This document shows positions 33,201 through 41,620 of a stretch of DNA of 64,000 nt, piece by piece. The notes beneath the pieces were generated by a model that worked only from the letters and a program-made list of their open reading frames with translations, had not been told where the DNA came from and searched no databases. The DNA comes from Macrosoma leucophasiata (taxonomy: Eukaryota; Arthropoda; Insecta; Lepidoptera; Hedylidae), in NCBI GenBank assembly GCA_036365455.1, contig JAWQUS010000032.1, positions 16,438,001 through 16,502,000 on the forward strand, read 5' to 3'. The position numbers were made by a program, and so were the translations under genes. Position 1 is the stretch's first letter. Every line of letters begins with the position of its first letter.

Positions 33201-35417
33201 TAATCAGATAATTAAATCAAAAGTAGACAGAAAAAAAAATTTTTTTTTACAAATACTTTCGCGATATTGGTGTACTAATATTAATTAATTTTAATAAAAT
33301 ACTGAGAGGATACTTATTGATTGTAAATAAATATATTTTTTTATGTAATGGAAGGGACAAACAAGCTTGCGGTTCACATTGATGTTAAGTGATGACTGCA
33401 GCCTAAAGACACCCACACAAAGGCCAAGGTCAAAATGCAGATGCGTTACCACTCCTGGGGCCTAAGGTATTAAGCCTCTGTGCCGGAAATTACAAGGCCG
33501 TACATTACCACCTGACCGGAACACTTAGGTAATGCGGTGGTGCCTACGCCCGCGAGCTCCATCACTGGAGCTCTACCACCAGTAGTAATAAAATATTATC
33601 TATATAAATAATACTAATACTCTGATATCTCAGACTTTGGTATCAGTGTGATAATAATATAATGAATGATAGTGGCGTCAAACTGTTTCATTTAAGGAAA
33701 ATTATGTATTTTTTTATACAGGCTGTAAGATAACCGCTTCTGAAATCAAAACAATCACATGACAATACTCAATAATAAAATTTGAGAATCTGAGTTTTTG
33801 AATTTTTTTTTTTTTTAATTTTTGTATTTCAAATTCATGGCAATTGAAGCGCGCATGGCCCAGCGGCTGGTGTAGATCGTAAGCGATCTGCTCGGTTAAG
33901 CACTACGGGCGCGGTCGGGTATTGTGATGGGTGACCGCTAGTGGCAAATTAAATGCGCGTTTCCGTGCTTCGGAGGGCACGTTAAGCCGTCGGTCCCGGT
34001 TGCTATCGCTAGATAGCAGTCGTTAAACCTTGTCGGAGGCCTTATGGGCGGTTTGAAAACATCCGACAGCGGGCTGGCCACTAACCCACCCACCTCCACC
34101 AATCCGCATTGGAGCAGCGTGGTGGAGTAAGCTCCAGGCCTCCCCCCAAAAAGGGGAGAGACTCGTGCCCAGCAGTGGGACGTATAATGGGTTGCCATTA
34201 TTATATTATTATTATTTCAAATTCTGAGTACTATTTCAAGTTTTTTTTTCGGAAGTGTTCCTTTGACACCCTGTGTTACATGAAGTTTACAGTTTACATT
34301 GATAAGTGAATACTGTACTGTATAAACATCTATAAAAATATTCAGAGATTTCAATGTAGATGCGACTAGACTACTAAGGTCCTCCGACAGAGAATATGTA
34401 ATAATACTACGTATAGAATGGACACTTCGATGTCCCGCCCGATTTCCCCTCTCCCTCTTATAGGGGGGTTGATATTTTATACGTGCTACGCACACAGGTG
34501 CGCGTGTAAATACACGTCACTGATTGATGTCTGTGTAATAGAAACCAAATTAAGCGTTTGTATGGAATTTTGGCGGAGTGTCCGCGGTGTGCCTCCGAGT
34601 AACGTTGGCCCTGTAAAGCTAGAAAATTTTGTAGTGATGAATCATAACATGCTCAGCACAAAAAACATCGCCTGGCAAGGATCAACCCGTCGCGTCATCT
34701 GGATTTCTGATTGGAAAAGTTATTTCCATATTTTAGATCTAGCTCAGTTGCGACCATTTATGTTGCGTCTAATTCTAAGTTAAATTTTTGTGTGTTCGGA
34801 TATTTATAGAAAATCACGATTTGTTTACTGTAAATGAGCGATTGTAATTGGTGTACAATGTACAATACATGATACGCTAGATACATACATTTTTGAATTC
34901 GTCCTAACAATTTCATCGTCATGGAAACACACTTCCGTGGAACTTCTTGGAAACTATACTAAATTATTAATAAGACGCATCAATGATGGTCGCAAAACTA
35001 TGGCAGCCAGATCTAAAATATGGTAGTAACTTTTCTCATCGGAAATCCAGATAACGTGCAGGGCGGATCCTTGCCAGGCGATGGTTATCGTACTTAGGAT
35101 ATAATGACTCATCCCTACAAAAAAATCTAGGCTTACAGGTGTTCCGATACTCGAAGGGTTCATTAGCTCTTGGACCGTAACATTCTAATTTGCGAACTGC
35201 TTTCCAGGGTGAAGCCAACGTAGTGGAGTGCGCTTACATCAAGAGCGACCTCACCGAGGCGGCTTACTTCGCGAACCCCGTCGTCCTAGGCAAGAACGGC
35301 GTCGAAAAGAACCTCGGCTACGGCAAACTCAACGCATTCGAAGAGCAACTCCTCAAGGCTGCCATCCCCGAACTTCTGAAGAACATTAAGACTGGTGAAG
35401 ACTTTGCCAAGAAGTGA
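24166..35417 (+). CDS. Mdh2: Mitochondrial malate dehydrogenase, complete, 6 exons
   Basis: Catalyses NAD-dependent interconversion of malate and oxaloacetate in the TCA cycle and malate-aspartate shuttle, in the mitochondrial matrix. Exons: 24166-24243, 24364-24574, 31450-31646, 31977-32216, 32802-32894 and 35208-35417. All junctions are GT/AG and in frame, giving 342 residues, close to the usual animal length. Residues 1-26 are basic, Ser/Thr-rich and free of acids, as expected for a targeting peptide. The NAD fold has GASGGIG (35-41) and Asp61. Substrate arginines are at 109 and 115, Asn147 is in ITNPVNS, and the Asp178/Arg181 and His205 (GGHSG) catalytic residues are all present. Intron 2 (6.9 kb) is filled with LINEs and SINEs; other introns hold Rep-A, Rep-C and TIR elements. 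The gene appears functional. Confidence 0.98.
24364..24574 (+). CDS. Mdh2: Mdh2 exon 2 (NAD-binding motif)
   Basis: Residues 27-96 plus one base of 97. [20 protein letters not shown] is the dinucleotide-binding loop; [20 protein letters not shown] follows. Acceptor CTGTAG, donor AAAG|GTAACA. Confidence 0.98.
24990..25135 (-). repeat. Degenerate Rep-A fragment
   Basis: ACAAAGACCAGAGACCAAATGC and CATTACCACCTGACCGGAAT-like words show an old, diverged copy. Another old piece lies at 25880-25970. Confidence 0.55.
25530..25870 (-). repeat. LINE 3' end with short-repeat tail
   Basis: It starts with repeated AATCAG units and CTCATTTATTCATTTAGG and continues to a GGTTCCAACCTCCAAAAGG segment. The layout suits a 3' end of a non-LTR element in the - direction with a microsatellite tail. 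Family not assigned. Confidence 0.4.
26050..26341 (-). mobile_element. Rep-A SINE-like element, full copy
   Basis: T-run (A tail on -), GCAAACAAGCATGCAGTTCA, through to GGAGCTCTACCACCAGT. The best-preserved copy in the window. Confidence 0.88.
26700..27392 (-). pseudogene. Jockey-like LINE RT 3' fragment, broken
   Basis: The - strand reads [19 protein letters not shown] upstream and [17 protein letters not shown], then [13 protein letters not shown] downstream, in different frames. This is the C-terminal half of a Jockey-clade reverse transcriptase with an A-rich 3' end near 26720. It is frameshifted. Confidence 0.75.
27375..27655. repeat. Two opposed Rep-A fragments
   Basis: 27380-27510 is the - sense type (GTTAAGCGATGACTGCAGCC) and 27530-27655 the + sense type ending in ACATAAAAAAAA. 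They lie head to head and the second runs into the LINE at 27670. Confidence 0.6.
27679..28146 (+). pseudogene. LINE ORF1-like region
   Basis: It contains [20 protein letters not shown] then [20 protein letters not shown], an ORF1-type basic region. The N-terminus is missing, and the first residues of the open frame come from the Rep-A flank. Confidence 0.55.
28157..28847 (+). pseudogene. LINE apurinic-type endonuclease, broken
   Basis: CISETWL (active-site Glu), [19 protein letters not shown] (catalytic Asp/Asn) and GLSDHSTV (Asp/His) are all visible, so the domain order is intact. A frameshift falls near 28440-28540. Confidence 0.85.
29213..30490 (+). CDS. LINE reverse transcriptase (425-codon open part)
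   Basis: Contains [42 protein letters not shown] (motif A), [13 protein letters not shown] (motif B), [10 protein letters not shown] (FADD, motif C) and LTKTKLIQF. The frame breaks near 30470; the thumb/C-terminal part continues at 30500-31059 in other frames ([20 protein letters not shown]). CR1/Jockey group by motif style; the exact clade is not assigned. Confidence 0.88.
   Translation: MQCLWNIVNRETNKQSKNNNNIRLKINNCIIENPKQVAQEFNIFFASFGKSNKTTDPSNVAVSTNTILNTFFLTPVNPTEINRIIKSLKSKDSFGVDDLPPKLIKKCADILTIPYTILINQSFKEGVFPDALKVAVIKPIHKKGSTSDLNNYRPIALLPTSSKIFETAMVNRLNNFLEKYKILHDNQFGFRKNRSTTLAIYKYVQKVYEMLQDKKYAVGLLIDLSKAYDRVCHATLLETLYAAGIRGTAHRWFGSYLENRPQFVEIKIIDLVSGKIDFARSDRVVTNGSIPQGSVLGCVLFLIYINNLSNKITEKCVLFADDISILISCSNSYELIDKLNSTLDIIYDALKKHNLEINLTKTKLIQFKPSQKVPLQLSYTYKNKALESVHTATLLGIDLDTNMTWKSHIERLKTNSPLLFMLFIN
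31378..31410 (-). repeat. Rep-A remnant next to Mdh2 exon 3
   Basis: CCATTTAGCGGCAAGTAG and TTAGGTAATGGAGCTCG form the distal half of the Rep-A copy interrupted by the LINE. It ends about 40 bp before the exon 3 acceptor. Confidence 0.7.
31450..31646 (+). CDS. Mdh2: Mdh2 exon 3
   Basis: Residues 97-162: [20 protein letters not shown] (substrate-binding Arg109 and Arg115) and [20 protein letters not shown]. Acceptor ACCACCAG, donor AAG|GTTAGT, exits in phase 0. Upstream pyrimidine content is modest. Confidence 0.97.
31698..31893 (-). repeat. Rep-A diverged copy
   Basis: GGGCAAACAAGCTTGCAGTTC and GTGATGACTGCAGCC, with an internal duplication of the AAAATGCAGATGCG block. Mdh2 intron 3. Confidence 0.75.
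31977..32216 (+). CDS. Mdh2: Mdh2 exon 4 (catalytic)
   Basis: Residues 163-242: [20 protein letters not shown] with Asp178 and Arg181, then [18 protein letters not shown] with the proton-relay His205. GC-rich third positions. Phase 0 to 0. Confidence 0.98.
32285..32345 (+). repeat. Rep-H partial copy
   Basis: CCATGCATTCAAGCATACATG and AAATACCCACG match Rep-H. Mdh2 intron 4. Confidence 0.5.
32388..32432 (-). repeat. Rep-C head fragment
   Basis: TTGCGATCTACACCAGCCGC and ATGCGCGCTTC are the complement of the Rep-C 5' end. Mdh2 intron 4. Confidence 0.6.
32802..32894 (+). CDS. Mdh2: Mdh2 exon 5
   Basis: Residues 243-273: [20 protein letters not shown] and [11 protein letters not shown]. Acceptor TGTACAG, donor AAAG|GTAAAT, phase 0 to 0. 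Confidence 0.97.
33340..33583 (-). mobile_element. Rep-A copy
   Basis: From a T-run to GAGCTCTACCACCAGT, lacking a short internal segment after CTGACCGGAACACTTAGG. Mdh2 intron 5. Confidence 0.82.
33846..34206 (+). mobile_element. 5S rRNA-headed SINE (Rep-C), full copy
   Basis: The head contains TCGGTTAAGCACTACGGGCG and GATGGGTGACCGCTAGTGG in 5S order and spacing, corresponding to box A, the intermediate element and box C of a 5S rRNA gene. A body (GGAGGGCACGTTAAGCCGTC, GGAGGCCTTATGGGCGG) follows, then a tail CCCAGCAGTGGGACGTATAA. About 360 bp. Other copies: 12451, 45925 (-), and 55709 and 56495 (split). It is a 5S-derived SINE by inference. Mdh2 intron 5. Confidence 0.82.
34366..34600 (+). 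repeat. Rep-G copy 2
   Basis: GAATATGTAATAATACTACG and CTGATTGATGTCTGTGTAAT, shared with 62236-62460; the second block is also at 14262. Mdh2 intron 5. Confidence 0.6.
34621..35135. repeat. Long inverted repeat (arms ~160 bp) in Mdh2 intron 5
   Basis: The left arm (34621-34781) has ATCGCCTGGCAAGGATC and ATATTTTAGATCTAGCT; the right arm (34961-35135) has their complements GATCCTTGCCAGGCGAT and AGATCTAAAATAT. The arms are imperfect. Probably a foldback/TIR element. The right arm ends about 70 bp before the exon 6 acceptor. Confidence 0.8.
35208..35417 (+). CDS. Mdh2: Mdh2 exon 6 (C-terminus)
   Basis: Residues 274-342 and a TGA at 35415-35417: [59 protein letters not shown]. Typical MDH2 end. 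Confidence 0.97.
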   Translation, partial: GEANVVECAYIKSDLTEAAYFANPVVLGKNGVEKNLGYGKLNAFEEQLLKAAIPELLKNIKTGEDFAKK

Positions 35418-35720
35418 ACCTAGCGAATAGACTAAGCATACAGTATTCACACCAAAATGATGTAGGGCAGTCTGGTTAACGAGTAGGTGTAACCCATATT
35501 TATTATGGATCAGTCTTTTATAATTTATCGAATATATTTTTTATGCATTTTTGTTTTGGTTTTGGTAATTTTATTTCACACCAGTGTGTTATCGTACGAA
35601 TGTGTGCGTATATTGTAAATAATTGTTTCAAATATGAGTATCTTGTTGGCTATAAAATATTAATTATATTTTGTGTTTTATTTTTTATTTACATATGTCC
35701 TAACAACATAGAATTGAAAT
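35418..35720 (+). other. Mdh2: Mdh2 3' UTR (probable)
   Basis: No AATAAA is present. The variant TATAAA at 35651-35656, followed by TTTTGTGTTTTATTTTTT, is the best candidate cleavage region. Confidence 0.35.
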
Positions 35721-35908
35721 CTTACGTATAACAGTGGTAAAGATCCTTCAATAGGTAAATACCTATTTACATGAATATACATACATTATAATAATATAAA
35801 TATCGAAAATATGCACTCTGTCGCATCGTAAAGCATTCACACAAAATCATGATTATTGTCAGAGTACATAGAGCTCTCTTCATAATTAAAATTGAAATTA
35901 ACGCATCA

Positions 35909-35980
35909 CCAGGCTCCAGACCCCCTCCTAAGAAGGGGAGACTCGTGCCCAGCAGTGGGACGTATCAAGGGTCGCCATTA
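35909..35980 (+). repeat. Rep-C 3' fragment
   Basis: GAAGGGGAGACTCGTGCCCA and GCAGTGGGACGTAT match the Rep-C tail. Confidence 0.7.
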
Positions 35981-36058
35981 TTTATACAACATATATTTAT
36001 AGCCTCTGAACTGGCATTTACTCTGAGCATGCTCTGAGCACACCTTGCACGCACCTTG

Positions 36059-36107
36059 CCTAGGCAAAATATGGCCACGCGCTACTCGTGGCCATATTTT
36101 GCCTAGG
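36059..36107. repeat. Perfect 21-bp hairpin, 7-nt loop
   Basis: CCTAGGCAAAATATGGCCACG (one base over 20 when read whole; arms 36059-36079 and 36087-36107) pair exactly around CGCTACT. It lies in DNA between the convergent Mdh2 and Smr genes. Confidence 0.9.
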
Positions 36108-36227
36108 TGCGGGATTGCGGAGAGACGCAGCGGCGGCCACGCTCTTTTGAACTTTTGAAAACATTCTTTTGTGATGTCTATCAAGATTTGTAAAAGTCGT
36201 AGAACAATGTTGGGATTGATGTAGAGC

Positions 36228-36505
36228 ATAGAGCAACTCGGCCCACCGGTCGCGGCGGACCGGAGGGGAGTAGCCATAGCGTGTATTACCGATACAAAAC
36301 AGTCTGTCATTTTTTGCGGAGGGAAATGCGTCACTACAAAAATGGTCTATTACAACGAAACTCACACATTGACCTTAACAAAATACACAAACAATTTCAC
36401 GCCCACATTTAAACATCTAGGCGACAGGTATAGGCCCATTTGGGCTTGTACTTTGACAGAGGGGAAATCCTGCATATGGCTACTCCCCTCCGGTGTTACT
36501 CTATG
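36228..36505 (+). mobile_element. TIR element Rep-D, copy 2
   Basis: ATAGAGCAACTCGGCCCACC at the left, GGAGGGGAGTAGCCATA next, and the inverted TATGGCTACTCCCCTCCGG at the right. The interior is complementary in order to 14581-14883. A further partial tail is at 38185-38255. Confidence 0.78.
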
Positions 36506-37600
36506 ATGTAGAGAGGCTGCCTATAAAAAGTGATGCGCTAATTATAATATATAATAATTAACCCCATAGATTTATTATCTACTTCGTTAGATAGATTGGC
36601 AATACAAAGAGAAAGAATATATTATATGCATGTGTGAGAGCGAGATAGTTAGGCAGGACCATTTACAGACACGTTCTCGGCCTGAGACACCCTGGCGTTA
36701 GTCGTGAACACAACAATTTCCTTTTATTTTTATTAAATTTAAGGTTTACTGGTGTTTATTGTACATAAATAATGATGGTTACATGTGCAGTACCTGAATA
36801 TAACTCATTTAAGAATGAAAACCCACTTATTCATTAATTTCACATGTAAGTACGAATTAAACGTTTGGCTCTCTAAATGCAAGGATTTAGTTCTGATACA
36901 ACACTTCTATACATAAACGGATAGACAAAATTAACAGGTTTTATAATATGAATGGTTTGAATGCATAAGAATTAACTATAAAATAATAACAAATACGTGA
37001 ATTACTTCGATTGTATAACCTCACCTTTGTAGGGATTTTACCATATCGATAATTTGTATATGTCAATCAAGGATATTTTATATAATTATCCTCTTTAGTG
37101 TTCATCACTAAAGAGGTTTAATATATAAAATAACCTCCTACCTTATTTAATGCATTTATTAAAAGTTTAGAGTTTCATAGCCAAACTGCGCTGTTATAAT
37201 TATTACAAAAATAATTTAATAATAATAGAAAAATGGCTGACAATGATAAAAATAAATCGACTATATTATAATGCAGCAAGCACTTCGAACAAAAAGATCT
37301 TTGAATAAAAATATCCACGTTATTTCTTTATTATTTACTATCTGTCTCTTTAACTCCTTCTTTGCTGCCTTTTTCTTCTTAGTATGTTCTTAGGTTTTCG
37401 CGAGCTGCACTCATTGAAATAAAACTAGTTTATTTATCTCGCGCATATTTTTCTTGTTGATCTTTCCTTGAAAACTGTTATCAGATTTATTTATCATCAT
37501 AAGAAGTTTTCTGTTATCTTTGCTCACTTATCAGGTCACTTACTGTCTTTATTAGATACTTATTTTTACTATGTTTCTCATCAGCACGGGATCCAATTTG
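36506..37600. other. AT-rich intergenic DNA
   Basis: Nothing gene-like is seen. It holds a hairpin at 37090-37116 (CCTCTTTAGTG, loop TTCAT, CACTAAAGAGG) whose AT-rich flanks extend the pairing to roughly 28-bp imperfect arms. Confidence 0.6.
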
Positions 37601-38040
37601 AACCCCGGACCTTTGTCAGGCTTGCGCGGGGACATGGGAGGTCCAACACGTAGAGGTCCTTTCGAGAATTTTGATCTACTTTGTAATGGGTTATATTCGG
37701 CGGGACCTCTCTCTGACTGTATCAATAGTTAATACGACACAGACAGACCCCGCAGAATATATGGGACTATTGTAATGATAAGTGATTCGCCAAACTTTGG
37801 GCTATGTGGGTGAACTGGGGGGACTAACTGGCTGGGCCTATGGAGTGAGATCCGGCACCTGCCTTTATTCAACATCTCATATTATCGAATCCTACTTTAG
37901 GCAGGTGGTGACTCGCCTCTCCTTGGTGGGCCCCCAAACAGCTAACCCGATGGTCGACGGGGGCCAACACTTGAGAGAGGCTGAGGGTGTCGAGAGGTGC
38001 GGCTCCGGTTTCACCATCACGAGCGAGTAATCTCAAGTTC
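37600..38040 (+). repeat. Probable LINE 3' region fragment
   Basis: The moderately GC-rich block contains GGGGGGACTAACTGGCTGGG and GAGTGAGATCCGGCACCTGC, a style I associate with CR1-like 3' regions in Lepidoptera. Open frames here lack recognisable domains. Confidence 0.35.
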
Positions 38041-39570
38041 GGAGAACTTTATGTGTCAGATTTCTTTTTAAAGCAAAAATACAGAGCAAATGGGCATTTT
38101 TGTTACGTCAGTTCAGTCGCACAACTAGATTTAGTCTAATGAGCAGTCCGGCTGCAACTAGTTTTTATTTACGCATAGGATTATTTGGGCTTGTACTTTG
38201 ACAGAAGGGAAAGGTCCGGAGTGGCCGGTGACCCGTGTTGCTCTATAGTTGTGCATGACATGTCTTCTAACGTGTACTAGCTAACAGTTTATTTTTTGTT
38301 ATAGTTTCTATGTATTTATTGCAATACACTATTGTGATGCATATTCATTTCAGTTGTTATTAGATACAAAAAGATAGGTACTTTTGTTGGCAGGTAACAA
38401 TGAAACCAAAACGGAAAGTATCGCCTTAAGTCTACAGAGATATATCGCTAGTGCCCTGCACCTCCAAAGAAAATGTGTCTGATCTAGGCAACACACCATT
38501 TCTTCCAAGTCTACGGCATTTCTATTCTATCTATTTTCTATCATTATAGTAAATTAATTATGGTTGGAGGAAAATAAAAATAATTTTGTTTGTAGTTTTA
38601 TTTATATAAAAATATTCCCTGGTTGATGTGTGTAAAATCAGAAGATAGATTGCATCGATCATCGATATCGATACTAAAATCTGAAGTCTTTGTAGCAACT
38701 ATTTTGCTCGCACACAAACACATGTCACGCACACTGACGTAATCCGAATTTGGTCTCGTCCTGACTACTCAATTGCCAATCTTTAGTATTATACATCTAT
38801 GATTAACCCTATAAATCCAAAATGAGAACTACATAAATTGTTACTCCTTCCTTTGTTTCACTTCACGACTTGCCTCACAATATCCCAAAATTTATTATAA
38901 AAAAACATGAGAGTTGTTTTTGAAGAATTCAATGTAAATTAGATACCATTCTTCACAAATACATCCAAAACAAGAGTTTTACTCCTTTCTCTTCTGAACA
39001 ATTCACAAACAACTTCTTAAAATCTCCTTCACTCGCCCCCACGGACGCAAATCTCCGTCGGTTTCCTCATTTCTTCATTCAGAGTAGATGTAAAATACAA
39101 CCATCTCATGAAAATTGTCTCACAATATCACAAAGTTTATTATAAACACGCACGTGCGTGTTGTTTTCGAAGAATTCAATGTATATTTCCAACATCAACA
39201 ACACTAAGTAGGCTGAAAAAACTGTCACCCCAGTCCAGCTTCGAGATTTCGGGTTGGAGTAGCAGACTCTGGGGCTTTTATCCATGGTGTATTAAAAAAA
39301 ATTTAGAACAAGGTTGCGAACTTGACTTTATATGCGTGTGTGTATTTTGGCACGGAATAACTGAACTTTGAACGGCTGCCAAGTTTTAGTATGTATTATT
39401 CAAAACAATGAAGAGCAGTTCGATGATTTAAACAGTTTTGCATAAAATTATTTGCCTTAGAATGAAACTAATAGACTTCAGAAGGATACTTTTATTACTA
39501 GTCCCCATGTTTGGGAGGAGCAACGAGCAAAAGCAAAGAGCAACTGTACAACTCCTTGAGTAAGTAAACG
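38041..39570. other. Intergenic DNA with a diverged direct repeat
   Basis: CACAATATCCCAAAATTTATT and GAAGAATTCAATGTAAATT at 38876-38940 recur in altered form at 39121-39187. No gene seen. Confidence 0.5.
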
Positions 39571-39716
39571 TATCTTCACGCCTATAATCCTCGAAGGGTT
39601 AATGCATGCATTCAAGGATACACCCACGATTCGCCGGTTACGTTTTGGCCCATGTAACAGGTGATGAGCCTGCTGACATCGCCGGGCACATTACCAAACG
39701 CCGAGGTTCTGGGAAA
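39571..39716 (+). repeat. Rep-H copy
   Basis: CTTCACGCCTATAATCCTCG, CGATTCGCCGGTTACGTTTT and CCCATGTAACAGGTGATGAG match 19066-19260. Confidence 0.75.
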
Positions 39717-40839
39717 CTATTTAATTAGAATCAAGTACTGAGTAGGCAGTATTAATATTATTATGTGCCATGATTTACCAGTCGCCTTGTAAATGCCAAT
39801 ATTCATTTGGGCAAAATCATAAGTTATGATTCATAACAATATTGTAAGAAACTTTACTACTTCTATACTTACATTTTAAGATTTTAATAATTTTCATACA
39901 TAAGTACCTAATCTAGTTCTTGAACCCTCACACTAGCAACCACAGCTAGAAGGTTTCGAAAATGGCAGTCTGAATAACATCTAAAAATATTGGAAGTTTT
40001 GCTTCCAATCACGGCTCGTCTCGAGACGATACGTACGAGCCGTGATTGGACCTACGTCACATACATCCAATAAAAAATGGCAAAGTGGGAAGACTTTTTT
40101 ACATACCAGACTTCTAATCGGTTTTTCTGTAATCTATAAATAAAAGAAATACCTACAAATAATATTCTATTATTTATAAATTAAGATCTAATTACGGTAT
40201 TTTCTTCATTATTTTTAGAAATAAAAAATACCAACTGCGATTTTTTGTGAGATGTTGCTAGAAATATAGTTTTTGAAGTTTTCCTTTACTTGTCCGTCTT
40301 TCGTTACCCATCGACTACGTAACCATGAAACATACTTCTTGTCAAATTTCACGATTCCATATCAACGGGAAATAACATATAGGTTTTTGAATTACAAACG
40401 TATGAAAATATGCACATAGGCGGTCGTTTCATTTTATTACATTGACAGACTTGCTCCTAGGGAGGACTTGAATATTTGGTATTAATTCAAATTGGAATGG
40501 ACACACTCCCGAGAAAAATAATCTGGACAGACGGAAAGATAACTAAGTATTTCTTTAAGGCTTCAGTTTTTTCCTTTGATATACGGAACCACAAAAAACT
40601 AATAACTGTGCTTAGGGAACCGTGGGTCTGTGTGTAAATATACCTATATAACCAAAGATTTCTTATACTACTATGAATATTACAGAAATTTTAATGTATT
40701 ATTTAATACAATAGCTTGTGTATTTTCAAGGAAATGGAATAACACTGATATAAATATACTTACTTATTTGGACTGCTATATCAGTGATTTTGAGTGAACG
40801 AAGCATATTCCAGTATCATAGTGAAATAATAATATTAAT
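39717..40839. other. AT-rich intergenic DNA
   Basis: No gene or dispersed repeat recognised. It holds a hairpin at 40004-40050: 16-bp perfect arms (TCCAATCACGGCTCGT and complement) around 15 nt. Confidence 0.55.
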
Positions 40840-41043
40840 AAATAATACGCTTACACTCACAGCCCCACAGTAGGTATAAACCTGCGTCGTGGGTGCCGTT
40901 GTACACATACAGCACATACATAAACACCCAGACCCGAAACAAATATCTGTAGGCCATACAAATATTTGTCCCGGTGCGGGGATCGAACCCGCGACCCTTT
41001 GAATCAAACGGTCATCTCACACCGCTGGACTAACCGGGTCGTC
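40840..41043 (-). mobile_element. tRNA-derived SINE (Rep-B), copy 2
   Basis: Complement of Rep-B: GGGGATCGAACCCGCGACCC (B box) near 40979 and GGACTAACCGGGTCGTC at 41026-41042. About 205 bp. It marks the distal edge of the repeat-free block assigned to the Smr 3' UTR. Confidence 0.85.
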
Positions 41044-41560
41044 AAAAATGTATTTGTCGTCAGTAGATACCTAATTAATATTTTCAGAATCTTATACATT
41101 CACGCAGACAAAATAAAACACAGTGTAGATTTGCATCTTATTTATTGATTCGTCCTCCCAAAAACTTTGTTTTCGCTTATGATCGGACATACAAGGATTA
41201 TCTTTTCTTTCTGCTACTTACATTACAACTTTATAAAGAAATCACAATGGAGACGTCGCCGCGCGTCCCCGCCGCCAGCCAAAGTAAATTTAATCAGTCC
41301 TTTTTACACAAATATACGAATACATTTACAAATTTAACACTACTAGCGTATCAGACTCTCGTCGCGGGCGCAAATCGCCTTAGGTCAACGGAGGGAGAAG
41401 GGTGACTAAATATTTTTGATGCAAGGTTATCCAATCGATAAATAAATAGCGAGTTTTCGAAGCCGCGTCAAAGGACAGGCAGAGGCACGATACGCGGGTA
41501 GCGCAAGGGCGGCGCGGGGCAGGCGCGGGACTCACGCTCGCACTCACTCGCTCTACACTC

Positions 41561-41620
41561 GCACCACTCGCTCTCCACTCGCACCACTCGCTCTCCACTC
41601 GCACCACTCACACCACTCAC
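41561..41620. repeat. 20-bp tandem repeat, about 3 units
   Basis: The unit GCACCACTCGCTCTCCACTC at 41561-41580 and 41581-41600 is exact; the third unit is degenerate. It lies within a GC-rich island of the probable Smr 3' UTR. Confidence 0.85.

Noticed and set aside
33846..34000. A 5S rRNA gene
   Set aside because: Only the internal promoter region resembles 5S. The ends differ and a SINE body and tail follow, with several dispersed copies.
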